Of a stretch of DNA of 64,000 nt, positions 14,822 to 23,294 are shown one piece after another. Below the pieces are notes generated by a model that worked only from the letters and a program-made list of their open reading frames with translations, was not told where the DNA came from and ran no database searches. The position numbers and the translations under genes were made by a program. The DNA comes from Actinomycetota bacterium (lineage in GTDB: Bacteria; Actinomycetota; Acidimicrobiia; Acidimicrobiales; RAAP-2). The DNA lies in the NCBI GenBank assembly GCA_021324355.1, contig JAJPJD010000018.1, positions 93,369 through 157,368 of the forward strand, in the 5' to 3' direction. How positions within the stretch are numbered: the stretch's first letter is position 1; each line of letters starts with the position of its first letter.

Positions 14822-16233
14822 GGCAGCTCCTCGGGGGTCCCGAAGCGACCGAGCACCGCGGTCGCCGCCGCCACGGCCGGCGAGACCAGGTGGGTCCGGC
14901 CGCCGCGCCCCTGACGCCCCTCGAAGTTCCGGTTGGAGGTCGACGCGCACCGCTCGCCGGCCGACAGCTTGTCGGGGTTCATGGCCAGGCACATCGAGCA
15001 GCCGGGCTCCCGCCAGTCGAAGCCCGCAGCCCGGAAGACGGCGTCGAGCCCCTCGGCCTCGGCCTCGGTTTTGACCCGGTGTGAGCCCGGGACGACCAGG
15101 GCCCGCAGCCCGGGACGGATTCGGCGGCCGGCCAGGACCGCGGCCGCCGCCCGCAGATCCTCGAGACGGGAGTTGGTGCACGACCCGATGAACACGGTGT
15201 CGACCGGGATCTCCCGGATCGGGGTGCCGGCGGTCAGGCCCATGTAGGCCAGGGCCCGGGCGGCTGCCTCCCGCTCGGCCGGCTGGGCGAAGGCGTCGGG
15301 GTCTGGCACGGTGCCGTCGATCGGCACCACCTGGGCCGGATTGGTCCCCCAGGTCACATGGGGCTGGAGCGTGGCGGCGTCCAGCGCGACCTCCTTGTCG
15401 AACACCGCTCCGGGGTCGCTGGGCAGCGACCGCCAGGAGTCAAGCGCCGCTTCCCAGGCCCGGCCCCGGGGCGCGTGGCGCCGTCCTTCCAGGTAGGCGA
15501 AGGTGACGTCGTCGGGAGCGACCATGCCGGCCCGGGCACCGCCCTCGATGCTCATGTTGCACACGGTCATGCGGCCCTCCATGGAGAGGGACCGGATGGC
15601 CTCGCCCCGGTACTCGATGACGTGGCCGGCCCCGCCGCCGGTGCCGATCCGCCCGATCACCGCCAGCACGATGTCCTTGGCGGTGACCCCGGCACCGAGC
15701 ACGCCGTCGATGGTCACGGCCATGGTCGCCGGTCGGGACTGGGGGAGCGTCTGGGTGGCCAGGACGTGGTCGACCTCGCTCGTGCCGATGCCGAAGGCGA
15801 GCGCCCCGAAGGCCCCGTGGGTCGAGGTGTGGCTGTCGCCGCACACCACGGTCATCCCGGGCTGGGTCAGCCCCAGTTCCGGCCCGATCACGTGCACGAT
15901 GCCCTGGTCGGGGTGGCCCATCGGGTAGCAGGCGATCCCGAACTCGGCACAGTTGGCCGCCAGCACCTCGAGCTGGCGACGGGAGATCGGGTCGGCCACC
16001 GGAGCTCGCACGTCGGTGGTGGGCACGTTGTGGTCGGCGGTGGCCACGGTCAACTCCGGGCGACGAACCCGTCGGCCGGCCAGCCGCAGACCGTCGAACG
16101 CCTGGGGCGAGGTGACCTCGTGCACCAGGTGCAGGTCGATGTAGAGCAGGTCCGGCTCCCCCTCGGCCGACCGGACGACGTGGGCCTCCCAGACCTTGTC
16201 GACCAGGGTCTTGGGGGCGCCCTCGGCGGCCAT
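14818..16233 (-). CDS. leuC: 3-Isopropylmalate dehydratase, large subunit
   Basis: The 471-aa aconitase-superfamily protein has the 4Fe-4S ligands in [12 protein letters not shown] and [11 protein letters not shown], plus [31 protein letters not shown] and [20 protein letters not shown]. It catalyses the second leucine step with LeuD. Its ATG shares one base with the greA stop (TGATG) and its own end overlaps leuD, making a tight greA-leuC-leuD unit. No attenuator is visible in front of this unit, unlike the other leu/ilv operons here. Confidence 0.96.
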   Translation of the reverse strand: MAAEGAPKTLVDKVWEAHVVRSAEGEPDLLYIDLHLVHEVTSPQAFDGLRLAGRRVRRPELTVATADHNVPTTDVRAPVADPISRRQLEVLAANCAEFGIACYPMGHPDQGIVHVIGPELGLTQPGMTVVCGDSHTSTHGAFGALAFGIGTSEVDHVLATQTLPQSRPATMAVTIDGVLGAGVTAKDIVLAVIGRIGTGGGAGHVIEYRGEAIRSLSMEGRMTVCNMSIEGGARAGMVAPDDVTFAYLEGRRHAPRGRAWEAALDSWRSLPSDPGAVFDKEVALDAATLQPHVTWGTNPAQVVPIDGTVPDPDAFAQPAEREAAARALAYMGLTAGTPIREIPVDTVFIGSCTNSRLEDLRAAAAVLAGRRIRPGLRALVVPGSHRVKTEAEAEGLDAVFRAAGFDWREPGCSMCLAMNPDKLSAGERCASTSNRNFEGRQGRGGRTHLVSPAVAAATAVLGRFGTPEELP

Positions 16234-16733
16234 CAGGCCTCGACCTCGACGATGGTGACCGTGAGGGTGCCCCCGGGGGCTTCGTAGGCGACGGTGTCGC
16301 CCGGTCGGCGGCCCAGCAGCGCCTGGCCGAGCGGGGCCTCGGGCGAGACCACCGCCAAGCCCTCGCGCCGCTCCTCGATCGAGCCGACCAGGAACCGCTG
16401 GATGTCGTCCTCGTCGTCGCCCTCGTAGCGCAGGGCGACGACGGAGCCGTGGGTCACCGTGCCGTCTCCGTCGCTGCCGGACACCACCGTCGCCTCCTTG
16501 AGCAAGGCCTGGAGGTGGCGGATCCGGGACTCCATCTTCCCCTGCGTGTCCTTGGCCGCGTGGTAGTCCCCGTTCTCCGAGAGGTCGCCCAGTGCCCGGG
16601 CGGCCTCGATCGCGGCCGCGATCTCGCTGCGGCCCCGGGTGGTGAGGTCCTCCAGCTCGGCCACCAGGCGGTCGTAGGTCTCCTTGGTGAGGCGGGTGCC
16701 GGTCGTCTCCTCGCTTGGTCGATTCGGCGTCAT
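16233..16733 (-). CDS. greA: Transcription elongation factor GreA
   Basis: Starting at ATG 16733 the protein has 166 aa, normal for GreA; the ORF-track start adds 16 unlikely residues. The N-terminal coiled coil carries the acidic tip ([27 protein letters not shown]), which reaches the RNA polymerase active site to stimulate cleavage of backtracked RNA. The C-terminal FKBP-like domain ([27 protein letters not shown]) follows. It is the first gene of a translationally coupled unit with leuC-leuD, an unusual partner for a general elongation factor. Confidence 0.93.
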   Translation of the reverse strand: MTPNRPSEETTGTRLTKETYDRLVAELEDLTTRGRSEIAAAIEAARALGDLSENGDYHAAKDTQGKMESRIRHLQALLKEATVVSGSDGDGTVTHGSVVALRYEGDDEDDIQRFLVGSIEERREGLAVVSPEAPLGQALLGRRPGDTVAYEAPGGTLTVTIVEVEA

Positions 16734-16822
16734 GGGCTGAGTCCTGGCTGTCTCTCCCCGGCCGTGCTCCCGGCCGGGCACCCCTCGAGGCTACCGGCCC
16801 CGGCCGGGGACCTCGGCGCCGC

Positions 16823-17665
16823 TCACGCGTCCCGGCGGACCATGAGGATGCCGCCGATGACGAGGACCGCCGCGCTGTAGACGCAGAGCAGCGCGAACCC
16901 GACCCAGGGGGACAGGAGCGGGATCCCGCCGAAGGCGTGGGTCGTCGCCCGGGTGGCGGCCATCCGCTCCCCGATGACCAGCGGCATGAACTTCATGACC
17001 GAGTGCTGGAACGACTGGGGGAATGCCTGGATGATGAGGGGCAGCACGAGCAGGAGGCCGACGTAGGCGGTGAGCGCCCCGGCGGTGTGCCGGATGATGG
17101 TGGCCAGGCCGAGGGCGAACAGGCCGAGCACGGTCAGCACCAGGCCGGCCCCGACCACCGCCCGCAGCACCCCGGGCTGGCCCAAGGTCGCGTAGGGGGT
17201 GGATCCCCGCAGGAGCGCCTGGCCCAGGAAGAACGCCCCGAAGGTCAGCACCTCGCTGGCCACCAGCGCGACCAGCGCGAACACCGCGGTCTTGCACGCC
17301 AGCACCAGGGGGCGGTTGGGCACGGCCGACAGGGTGGCCCGGATGGTCCCGGTCCCGTACTCGGCGCTCATCACCAGGACCCCGAGGACGCCGATCACGA
17401 TCTGGCCCAGGAACAGCCCGGCCAGGCTGCGGGCGGTGGGGTCGAAGTTGACCCGGTCGACGATCCCGCCGCTGCGCCAGTGGGCAGCAGTCACTGCGGT
17501 GGCCAGCGCGCCGATCCCGATCACTGCGACCACGGTCGCCACCAGGGCCCAGATGGTCGAGCGGACCGTGCGCATCTTGGTCCACTCCGAGCGCAACTGC
17601 CCGAGCGGCCCGTAGTGGCCACCCGGCAACCGAGCCGTCCCGATCGCGGCCGCCCCGGCGCTCAT
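16823..17665 (-). CDS. ABC-2 type transporter permease
   Basis: The 280-aa membrane protein starts with [18 protein letters not shown], typical of ABC-2 permeases, followed by about six hydrophobic segments (e.g. [76 protein letters not shown]). [25 protein letters not shown] is the conserved amphipathic region. It overlaps the ATPase gene by 4 bp (ATGA) and pairs with it. The substrate is unknown; such pairs export drugs, lipids or peptides. Confidence 0.88.
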   Translation of the reverse strand: MSAGAAAIGTARLPGGHYGPLGQLRSEWTKMRTVRSTIWALVATVVAVIGIGALATAVTAAHWRSGGIVDRVNFDPTARSLAGLFLGQIVIGVLGVLVMSAEYGTGTIRATLSAVPNRPLVLACKTAVFALVALVASEVLTFGAFFLGQALLRGSTPYATLGQPGVLRAVVGAGLVLTVLGLFALGLATIIRHTAGALTAYVGLLLVLPLIIQAFPQSFQHSVMKFMPLVIGERMAATRATTHAFGGIPLLSPWVGFALLCVYSAAVLVIGGILMVRRDA

Positions 17666-18621
17666 CGAGCCGCTCCGGGGCCGGGGGCGCTGGGCACCGT
17701 CGCCGCCGGCCCGGCCTCTTGCCGGGCGCCGAACTCGACGCTGTCGCGGGTCAGGTCCATGAACGCCTCCTCCAAGGAGGCCTGCAGCGGGGTCAGCTCG
17801 TGGAGCCGGACCCCGTGCTCGCCGGCCAGGTCGCCGATGGCCTCGGCGCCGAGCCCGGTGACGGTGAGGGCCCCGTCGGTGCCCGGGTCCACCTGGCCGC
17901 CAGCGCTCTCGAGCAGGGGCACCAGCCGTTGCGGCTCGGGGGTGCGGACCCGGACGAACTGGCGGGAGCGGTCGGCGACCAGCTCGGCCACCGGCCGGTC
18001 GGCGATGAGCCGGCCCCGTCCGATCACCACCACGTGGTCGGCGGTCAGGGCCATCTCGCTCATCAGGTGGCTGGAGACGAACACCGTCCGGCCCTCGCCG
18101 GCCAGGTGCCGCAGGAGGGTGCGGACCCACAGGATCCCTTCGGGGTCCAGGCCGTTGACCGGCTCGTCGAACAGCAGGACCGCCGGGTCGCCGAGCAGGG
18201 CGGCGGCGATTCCCAGCCGCTGGCCCATGCCGAGGGAGAACTTCCCGGCCCGGCGGCCGGCGACCTCTGCCAGCCCGACCAGCTCGAGGACCTCGTCGAC
18301 TCGCCGGCGCCCGATCCCGTGGGTCTGGGCCAGCATCCACAGGTGGTTGAACGCGCTCCGCCCGGGGTGGATGGCCTTGGCCTCGAGCAGGGCGCCGACC
18401 TCGTGCAGCGGCCAGGGGAGGTCGCGGTAGGGGCGGCCGTTGATCCGGGCCTCGCCGGCGTCAGGCCGGTCGAGGCCCATGATCATCCGCATGGTGGTCG
18501 ACTTCCCCGACCCGTTGGGCCCGAGGAAACCGGTCACCTGTCCCGGCCGGACCTCGAAGGAGAGCGAGTCGACCGCCAGGGTCTTGCCGTAGTGCTTGGT
18601 CAAGCCGTGGGCCTCGATCAT
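17662..18621 (-). CDS. ABC transporter ATP-binding protein (ABC-2 partner)
   Basis: The protein has 319 aa with Walker A GPNGSGKST, signature FSLGMGQRLGIA, Walker B LLFDEPVNGLDP and H-loop VFVSSHLMSEM. The C-terminal about 100 residues are the extension common in drug/lantibiotic-type exporters, including LQASLEEAFMDLT. It overlaps the upstream hydrolase gene (ATGA, 18618-18621) and the downstream permease, so three genes form one transcription unit. Confidence 0.92.
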   Translation of the reverse strand: MIEAHGLTKHYGKTLAVDSLSFEVRPGQVTGFLGPNGSGKSTTMRMIMGLDRPDAGEARINGRPYRDLPWPLHEVGALLEAKAIHPGRSAFNHLWMLAQTHGIGRRRVDEVLELVGLAEVAGRRAGKFSLGMGQRLGIAAALLGDPAVLLFDEPVNGLDPEGILWVRTLLRHLAGEGRTVFVSSHLMSEMALTADHVVVIGRGRLIADRPVAELVADRSRQFVRVRTPEPQRLVPLLESAGGQVDPGTDGALTVTGLGAEAIGDLAGEHGVRLHELTPLQASLEEAFMDLTRDSVEFGARQEAGPAATVPSAPGPGAAR

Positions 18622-19406
18622 GGGTGCTCCTCGACCAGCTCTCCGGGGTCGCTCGGGGATCGGGCCACCTTAGCGCCGGGGTGCCGGCCGGCCAGGGCAG
18701 CCGGCCGGTCCCGGGCCGCTTCGACCAGGCGCTCGAACAGCCTGGGGTCGTCCCCCGCCTCGGGGTGCCACTGCACCGCGACCAGGAAGGGGAGCTCGGG
18801 GTCGTCCAGCGCTTCGACGATGCCGTCGCCGGACCACCCGCAGGCTCGCAGGCCCGACCCGAGGCGATCGATCCCCTGGTGGTGGTGGGTCGGGACGTCC
18901 AACTCGGCCCCCAGCAGGGCCCCGAGCCGGCTGGCCGGGTCGAGCCGGACCCGGTGGGTGCCGTAGCCGCCGGGAGGCCCCAAGTGCTCCGGGCTGGCCC
19001 CGACGTCGGGGAGGTGCTGGTGGAGCGTCCCGCCCCGCCACACGTTGACCACCTGGATGCCTCGGCAGATGGCCAGCACCGGCAGTCCGCCGTCGGCGGC
19101 CGCGTCGAGCAGGTCGAGCTCGAAGCGGTCCCGCCGGCGGTCGGGCCGCTGGGCCTGCGGGTGCCGGGGCGCCCCGAACACGTCGGGGTCGACGTCGGTC
19201 CCTCCGGTGAGCACCAGCCCGTCGAGGTGGTCGGCCACCGAGCGAGCCGCGCCGTCGACCGCGGCCAGCACCACCGGGATGCCGCCGGCCCGAGCCACCG
19301 CGCGGACGTAGTCGGTCGGGACGAGGGTGCACCGCTCGGTCCAGTCGCCGTAGGTGGCGGTCAGCTCGCTGGCGGTGATCCCGATAACCGGGCCTCGCTC
19401 AGCCAT
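18618..19406 (-). CDS. Class I glutamine amidotransferase-like hydrolase (peptidase C26, PuuD-like)
   Basis: The protein has 262 aa. The nucleophile elbow LPVLAICRGIQVVNV carries the catalytic Cys, and the His-Glu pair is in LVAVQWHPEA. DGLVLTGGTDVDP gives the oxyanion-region glycines. Family members hydrolyse gamma-glutamyl-GABA or other gamma-glutamyl amides. It is first in a unit with an ABC exporter, but no functional link is shown. It lies divergent from the leuB attenuator. Confidence 0.82.
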   Translation of the reverse strand: MAERGPVIGITASELTATYGDWTERCTLVPTDYVRAVARAGGIPVVLAAVDGAARSVADHLDGLVLTGGTDVDPDVFGAPRHPQAQRPDRRRDRFELDLLDAAADGGLPVLAICRGIQVVNVWRGGTLHQHLPDVGASPEHLGPPGGYGTHRVRLDPASRLGALLGAELDVPTHHHQGIDRLGSGLRACGWSGDGIVEALDDPELPFLVAVQWHPEAGDDPRLFERLVEAARDRPAALAGRHPGAKVARSPSDPGELVEEHP

Positions 19407-19442
19407 GCCGAAGCGGACCCTTGGGCCGCCCGGTGGGGCTGG

Positions 19443-19472
19443 TTGACGTGGCGGGGGAGCGCAGGGGACAAT
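19443..19472 (+). promoter_or_regulatory. Promoter of the leuB-ilvE-cimA leader
   Basis: The -35 TTGACG (19443-19448) and -10 GACAAT (19467-19472) have an 18-bp spacer. The leader ATG (19481) is 8 nt after the -10, so the RNA probably starts at or next to it. Confidence 0.6.
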
Positions 19473-19480
19473 GGTGGCTC

Positions 19481-19516
19481 ATGTTCGTCGCCCACGGCCA
19501 GGTGATCATCGTGTAG
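19481..19516 (+). CDS. leuB-operon leader peptide (11 aa)
   Basis: The ORF reads M-FVAHGQ-VIIV-stop, with Val-Ile-Ile-Val before the stop. This codon choice fits an operon making valine and isoleucine (ilvE, cimA) as well as leucine (leuB). The stop codon's last G is the first base of the following hairpin. It is too short for the ORF track. Confidence 0.75.
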   Translation: MFVAHGQVIIV

Positions 19517-19570
19517 GCACGTGCCCACCGGCACGTGCCTGTTCGACCGTCCACTTGGTGGGCGGTCGTT
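19515..19570 (+). terminator. leuB-ilvE-cimA attenuator region with two hairpins
   Basis: Hairpin 1 is two copies of the self-complementary GGCACGTGCC (19516-19525, 19530-19539), 11 bp with the flanking A-T. Hairpin 2 pairs CGACCGTCCAC (19544-19554) with GTGGGCGGTCG (19558-19568), with one G-U pair. It is followed only by TTGCATATT, so the U-tract is poor. Because each copy of hairpin 1 is itself palindromic, alternative folds are possible. Termination strength is uncertain. Confidence 0.65.
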
Positions 19571-19672
19571 GCATATTCAGACCCATTTCGCGAGCGGACC
19601 AGAGCTGATGGACCACACTACAGAGATGCACCGGGAGCACCTGAGCGCGTCGGGCGGCCAGGCGGTGCCCAC

Positions 19673-20719
19673 GTGACCGGCCGCCGCCACGCGGTGGCGG
19701 TCATCGGCGGCGACGGGATCGGCCCCGAGGTGGTGGCCGAGGCGCTCAAGGTGGTCGAGGCGGCCGGGGTTGCCCTCGACACCACCACCTATGAGCTGGG
19801 GGCGGCCCACTACCTGCGCACCGGCGAGGTTCTCAGCGACGAGGTCCTCGAGGAGCTGCGGGGGTTCGACGCCATCTTGCTCGGGGCGGTCGGACCGCCG
19901 GTCGGCGACACCTCGGTCCCGCCGGGCCTGCTCGAGCGGGGGCTCCTGCTCAAGCTCCGCTTCGAGCTCGACCTGTACATCAATCTGCGGCCCTTCGCTG
20001 GCGCCCCCGGTGCCATCGCCGAGGGGGCCGAGTTCGTGGTGGTTCGGGAGAACACCGAGGGCGCCTACGCCGGCGAGGGCGGGTTCCTGCGCCGGGGCAC
20101 CCAGCACGAGATCGCCACCCAGGGCTCGGTGAACACCCGGATGGGGGTCGAGCGGTGCGTCCGGTTCGCCTTCGAGCTGGCCGAGCGCCGCCCGGCGCAC
20201 CGGCTCACCTTGGTCCACAAGACCAACGTGCTCACCTTCGCCGGCGACCTGTGGCGGCGGACGGTCGAAGAGGTCGCCGCCGACCACAGCGGGGTGGCGC
20301 ACGACTACCAGCACGTCGACGCGGCCTGCATCTACCTGGTCGAGCGGCCCCGCAGCTACGACGTGATCGTGACCGACAACCTGTTCGGCGACATCCTCAC
20401 CGACCTGGCCGGGGCGGTGTGCGGCGGCCACGGCCTCTCCCCGTCGGCCAACCTCAACCCGGCCCGCACCGGGCCGTCGCTGTTCGAGCCGGTCCACGGG
20501 GCGGCCCACGACATCGCCGGCCAGGGAGTGGCGAACCCGGTCGCGGCCATCCGGTCGGCCAGCCTCATGCTCGACTTTTTGGGCGAGACCGACGCAGCGG
20601 CCCGCATCGACAAGGCGGTCGCCGACCTCGTCGGCTCCGGCCAGCTCTCCCGCCCCCCAACCGGCGCCGACCGGTGGTCGACCTCGGCCATCGGCGAGGC
20701 CATCGCAGAAAGGCTCTGA
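19673..20719 (+). CDS. leuB: 3-Isopropylmalate dehydrogenase
   Basis: Starting at GTG 19673 the protein has 348 aa. The isocitrate/isopropylmalate dehydrogenase fold is clear: [50 protein letters not shown] with the catalytic Lys, [14 protein letters not shown] with the metal-binding Asp, and [18 protein letters not shown]. It oxidatively decarboxylates 3-isopropylmalate and, in citramalate-route organisms, methylmalate. There is no strong ribosome site, and the ORF-track extension to 19535 crosses the attenuator. It is first in operon with ilvE (1 bp gap) and cimA. Confidence 0.94.
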   Translation: MTGRRHAVAVIGGDGIGPEVVAEALKVVEAAGVALDTTTYELGAAHYLRTGEVLSDEVLEELRGFDAILLGAVGPPVGDTSVPPGLLERGLLLKLRFELDLYINLRPFAGAPGAIAEGAEFVVVRENTEGAYAGEGGFLRRGTQHEIATQGSVNTRMGVERCVRFAFELAERRPAHRLTLVHKTNVLTFAGDLWRRTVEEVAADHSGVAHDYQHVDAACIYLVERPRSYDVIVTDNLFGDILTDLAGAVCGGHGLSPSANLNPARTGPSLFEPVHGAAHDIAGQGVANPVAAIRSASLMLDFLGETDAAARIDKAVADLVGSGQLSRPPTGADRWSTSAIGEAIAERL

Positions 20720-20720
20720 G

Positions 20721-21650
20721 ATGCCCATCACCCCGACCGAGAAGATCTGGATGGACGGTGAGCTGGTCGACTGGGCCGACGCCACCGTGCACGTCCTCAC
20801 CCACACCATGCACTACGGCTCGGGGGTCTTCGAGGGGATCCGGGCCTACAAGACCGCCCGGGGGGTGGCCATCTTCCGGCTGCGCGACCACATCGAGCGC
20901 CTCTTCGCCTCGGCCAAGGTCCTCATGATCGAGATGCCCTACAGCCTGGACCAGGTGCTGGAGGCCTGCCGCCAGGTGGTGAGGGTGAACCGGCTGCACG
21001 ACGGCTGCTACCTGCGCCCGATCGTCTACCTCGGCTACGGCGAGATGGGGCTCAACCCGCTGCCGTGCCCGGTCAACGTGGCCATCGCGGCCTGGCCGTG
21101 GGCCAGCTACCTGGGCGACGAGGGGGTGGCCAACGGGGTCCGGGTGAAGGTCAGCTCGTGGCAGCGCCACGACCCCAACGCGGTACCCACCGCGGCCAAG
21201 AGCACCGGCATGTACCTCAACTCCTCGCTGGCCAAGGTGGAAGCCCTGAAGGCCGGGTACGACGAGGCCATCTTGCTGGCACCGGACGGGCACGTGAGCG
21301 AGTGCACCGGGGAGAACCTCTTCATCGTGCGCGACGGGACGCTGATCACCCCCCCGTCCTCGGATGCCGGCGCCCTGGACGGCATCACCCAGCGCTCGGT
21401 CGAGACCATCGCCACCGATCTCGGCTACGGCCTGGAGCACGAGGCCCTGATCCGCACCGATCTCTACCTGGCTGACGAGGCCTTCCTCACCGGGACCGCG
21501 GCCGAGGTGGTCCCGATCTGCTCGGTCGACGACCGGCCGGTCGGGACCGGGCGACCCGGGCCGATCACCAAAGAGATCCAGTCGGTCTTCTTCGCCACCG
21601 TGCGCGGCGAGGTCGACCGGTACAAGGACTGGTTGGACCATGTCGAGTAG
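20721..21650 (+). CDS. ilvE: Branched-chain amino acid aminotransferase
   Basis: The 309-aa class IV PLP aminotransferase has THTMHYGSGVFEGIRAYKT, YLRPIVYLGYGEMGLNP, the PLP-Lys region PTAAKSTGMYLNSSLAKVEA, and SECTGENLFIVRDGTLITPP. It makes the last step of Val, Leu and Ile synthesis from the 2-oxo acids. It is packed between leuB and cimA and overlaps cimA by 11 bp. Confidence 0.96.
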   Translation: MPITPTEKIWMDGELVDWADATVHVLTHTMHYGSGVFEGIRAYKTARGVAIFRLRDHIERLFASAKVLMIEMPYSLDQVLEACRQVVRVNRLHDGCYLRPIVYLGYGEMGLNPLPCPVNVAIAAWPWASYLGDEGVANGVRVKVSSWQRHDPNAVPTAAKSTGMYLNSSLAKVEALKAGYDEAILLAPDGHVSECTGENLFIVRDGTLITPPSSDAGALDGITQRSVETIATDLGYGLEHEALIRTDLYLADEAFLTGTAAEVVPICSVDDRPVGTGRPGPITKEIQSVFFATVRGEVDRYKDWLDHVE

Positions 21651-23274
21651 CCCCCGAGCGCATCTCCACCGGCCCGCCTCGCACGACTTCACCATGCCGA
21701 GCTGGCCTGATTCGGTCGACATCTTCGACACCACGCTGCGCGACGGCAGCCAGCAGGAGGGGCTCTCCCTCACCGTGGACGACAAGCTCCGGGTGGCCGA
21801 GCAGCTCGACCACCTGGGCGTGGCCTACATCGAGGGGGGGTGGCCAGGCGCCAACCCCAAGGACGACGAGTTCTTCCGCCGTGCCCCGAGCGAGCTTCGC
21901 CTCGGCACCTCGACCCTGGTGGCCTTCTCGTCCACTCGTCGAGCCGGGGGCCGGGCCGAGGAGGACGAGACGCTGCGCAAGCTGGTCGAGGCCGGGACCT
22001 CGACGGTGTGCATCGTCGCCAAGTCCTGGGACCGCCACGTGACCGACGCGCTGCGCACCGACCTCGACGAGGCAGTGGCCATGGTGGCCGATTCGGTCGA
22101 GTTCCTCCGCCGCCACGACAAGCGGGTGTTCCTCGACGCCGAGCACTTCTTCGACGGCTACCGGCACAATCCGGAGTTCGCCCTCCGGGTGCTTCGGGCG
22201 GCCGAGGAGGCCGGGGCCGAGGCCCTGGTCCTGTGCGACACCAACGGCGGGGCGCTGCCCCACCAGGTCGCGGTCGCAGTCGCAGAGGTCCGCGAGCGGA
22301 CCAGTGCCCAGATCGGGATCCACTGCCACAACGACACCGGCTGCGCGGTCGCCAACACGTTGGCCGCGGTGGCCGCTGGTGCCACCCACGTGCAGGGCTG
22401 CATCAACGGCTACGGCGAGCGGGCCGGCAACGCGGATCTGGCCGCGGCCATCCCGGACCTCACCCTCAAGCTGTCCGTGCGCACGATCCCGCCCGAGCGG
22501 ATGGAGCGACTGACCGCGGTCTCCCACCACATCGCCGAGCTGGTCAACGTGGCCCCGAACCCCCAGCAGCCCTACGTGGGGGCCTCGGTGTTCGCCCACA
22601 AGGGCGGGCTGCACGCCAGCGCGATCGCTCGCCGGCGCGACCTCTACGAGCACGTGCCGCCGGACTCGGTTGGCAACGGCACCAGAGTGGTGGTCTCGGA
22701 GATGGCCGGCCGCTCCACGCTGGCCATGAAGGCCACCGAGCTCGGCCTGGACCTCGACGGCGAGGTCCTGGGCCGGGTGCTCGACGAGCTCAAGCGGCTG
22801 GAGCACGAGGGCTACCACTTCGAGGTGGCCGACGGTTCGCTGGAGCTGCTGCTGCGACGGGCGAGCGGGTGGGAGCCCGACTTCTTCACCGTCGAGTCCT
22901 TCCGGGTCATCACCGATCACGGCGGGTCGGCAGCCGGCGGTCCGCTCACCACCGAGGCCACGGTGAAGGTCCATGTCGGCTCGCAGCGGGTGGTGGCGAC
23001 CGCCGAGGGCAATGGTCCGGTCAATGCGCTGGACGCCGCCTTGCGCCAGGCGGTCGAGCCGCACTTCCCGGCACTGGCCGGCATCCGGCTCACCGACTAC
23101 CGGGTTCGGGTGCTCGACAGCGGCGTGGGGACCGGAGCCGTGACCCGGGTGCTGGTCGACACCAGCGACGACCAGAGCACCTGGACCACCATCGGGGTGT
23201 CGGAGAACATCATCGAGGCCAGCTGGCAGGCCCTGTACGACTCGATCGTCCTCGGTCTGCTGAGGGCAGGGTGA
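21640..23274 (+). CDS. cimA: (R)-citramalate synthase
   Basis: The 544-aa HMGL-like protein of the CimA/LeuA family has FDTTLRDGSQQEGLSLTV, GIHCHNDTGCAVANTLAAV, CINGYGERAGNADL and AHKGGLHASAIAR. The order and spacing match the CimA subfamily rather than the LeuA at 11544. The C-terminal LeuA-dimer domain (TEATVKVHVGSQRVVATAEGNGPVNALDAAL) supplies isoleucine feedback in this family. It condenses pyruvate and acetyl-CoA to citramalate, giving 2-oxobutyrate without threonine. Its position after leuB-ilvE behind an Ile/Val-coded leader supports an isoleucine role. Confidence 0.93.
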   Translation: MSSSPRAHLHRPASHDFTMPSWPDSVDIFDTTLRDGSQQEGLSLTVDDKLRVAEQLDHLGVAYIEGGWPGANPKDDEFFRRAPSELRLGTSTLVAFSSTRRAGGRAEEDETLRKLVEAGTSTVCIVAKSWDRHVTDALRTDLDEAVAMVADSVEFLRRHDKRVFLDAEHFFDGYRHNPEFALRVLRAAEEAGAEALVLCDTNGGALPHQVAVAVAEVRERTSAQIGIHCHNDTGCAVANTLAAVAAGATHVQGCINGYGERAGNADLAAAIPDLTLKLSVRTIPPERMERLTAVSHHIAELVNVAPNPQQPYVGASVFAHKGGLHASAIARRRDLYEHVPPDSVGNGTRVVVSEMAGRSTLAMKATELGLDLDGEVLGRVLDELKRLEHEGYHFEVADGSLELLLRRASGWEPDFFTVESFRVITDHGGSAAGGPLTTEATVKVHVGSQRVVATAEGNGPVNALDAALRQAVEPHFPALAGIRLTDYRVRVLDSGVGTGAVTRVLVDTSDDQSTWTTIGVSENIIEASWQALYDSIVLGLLRAG

Positions 23275-23294
23275 CGAAGGAGGAGCGAGAGGCG

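Noticed and set aside
16715-18966. Long plus-strand ORFs opposite greA and the ABC transporter
   Set aside because: His/Arg/Pro/Gln-rich shadows of convincing minus-strand genes.
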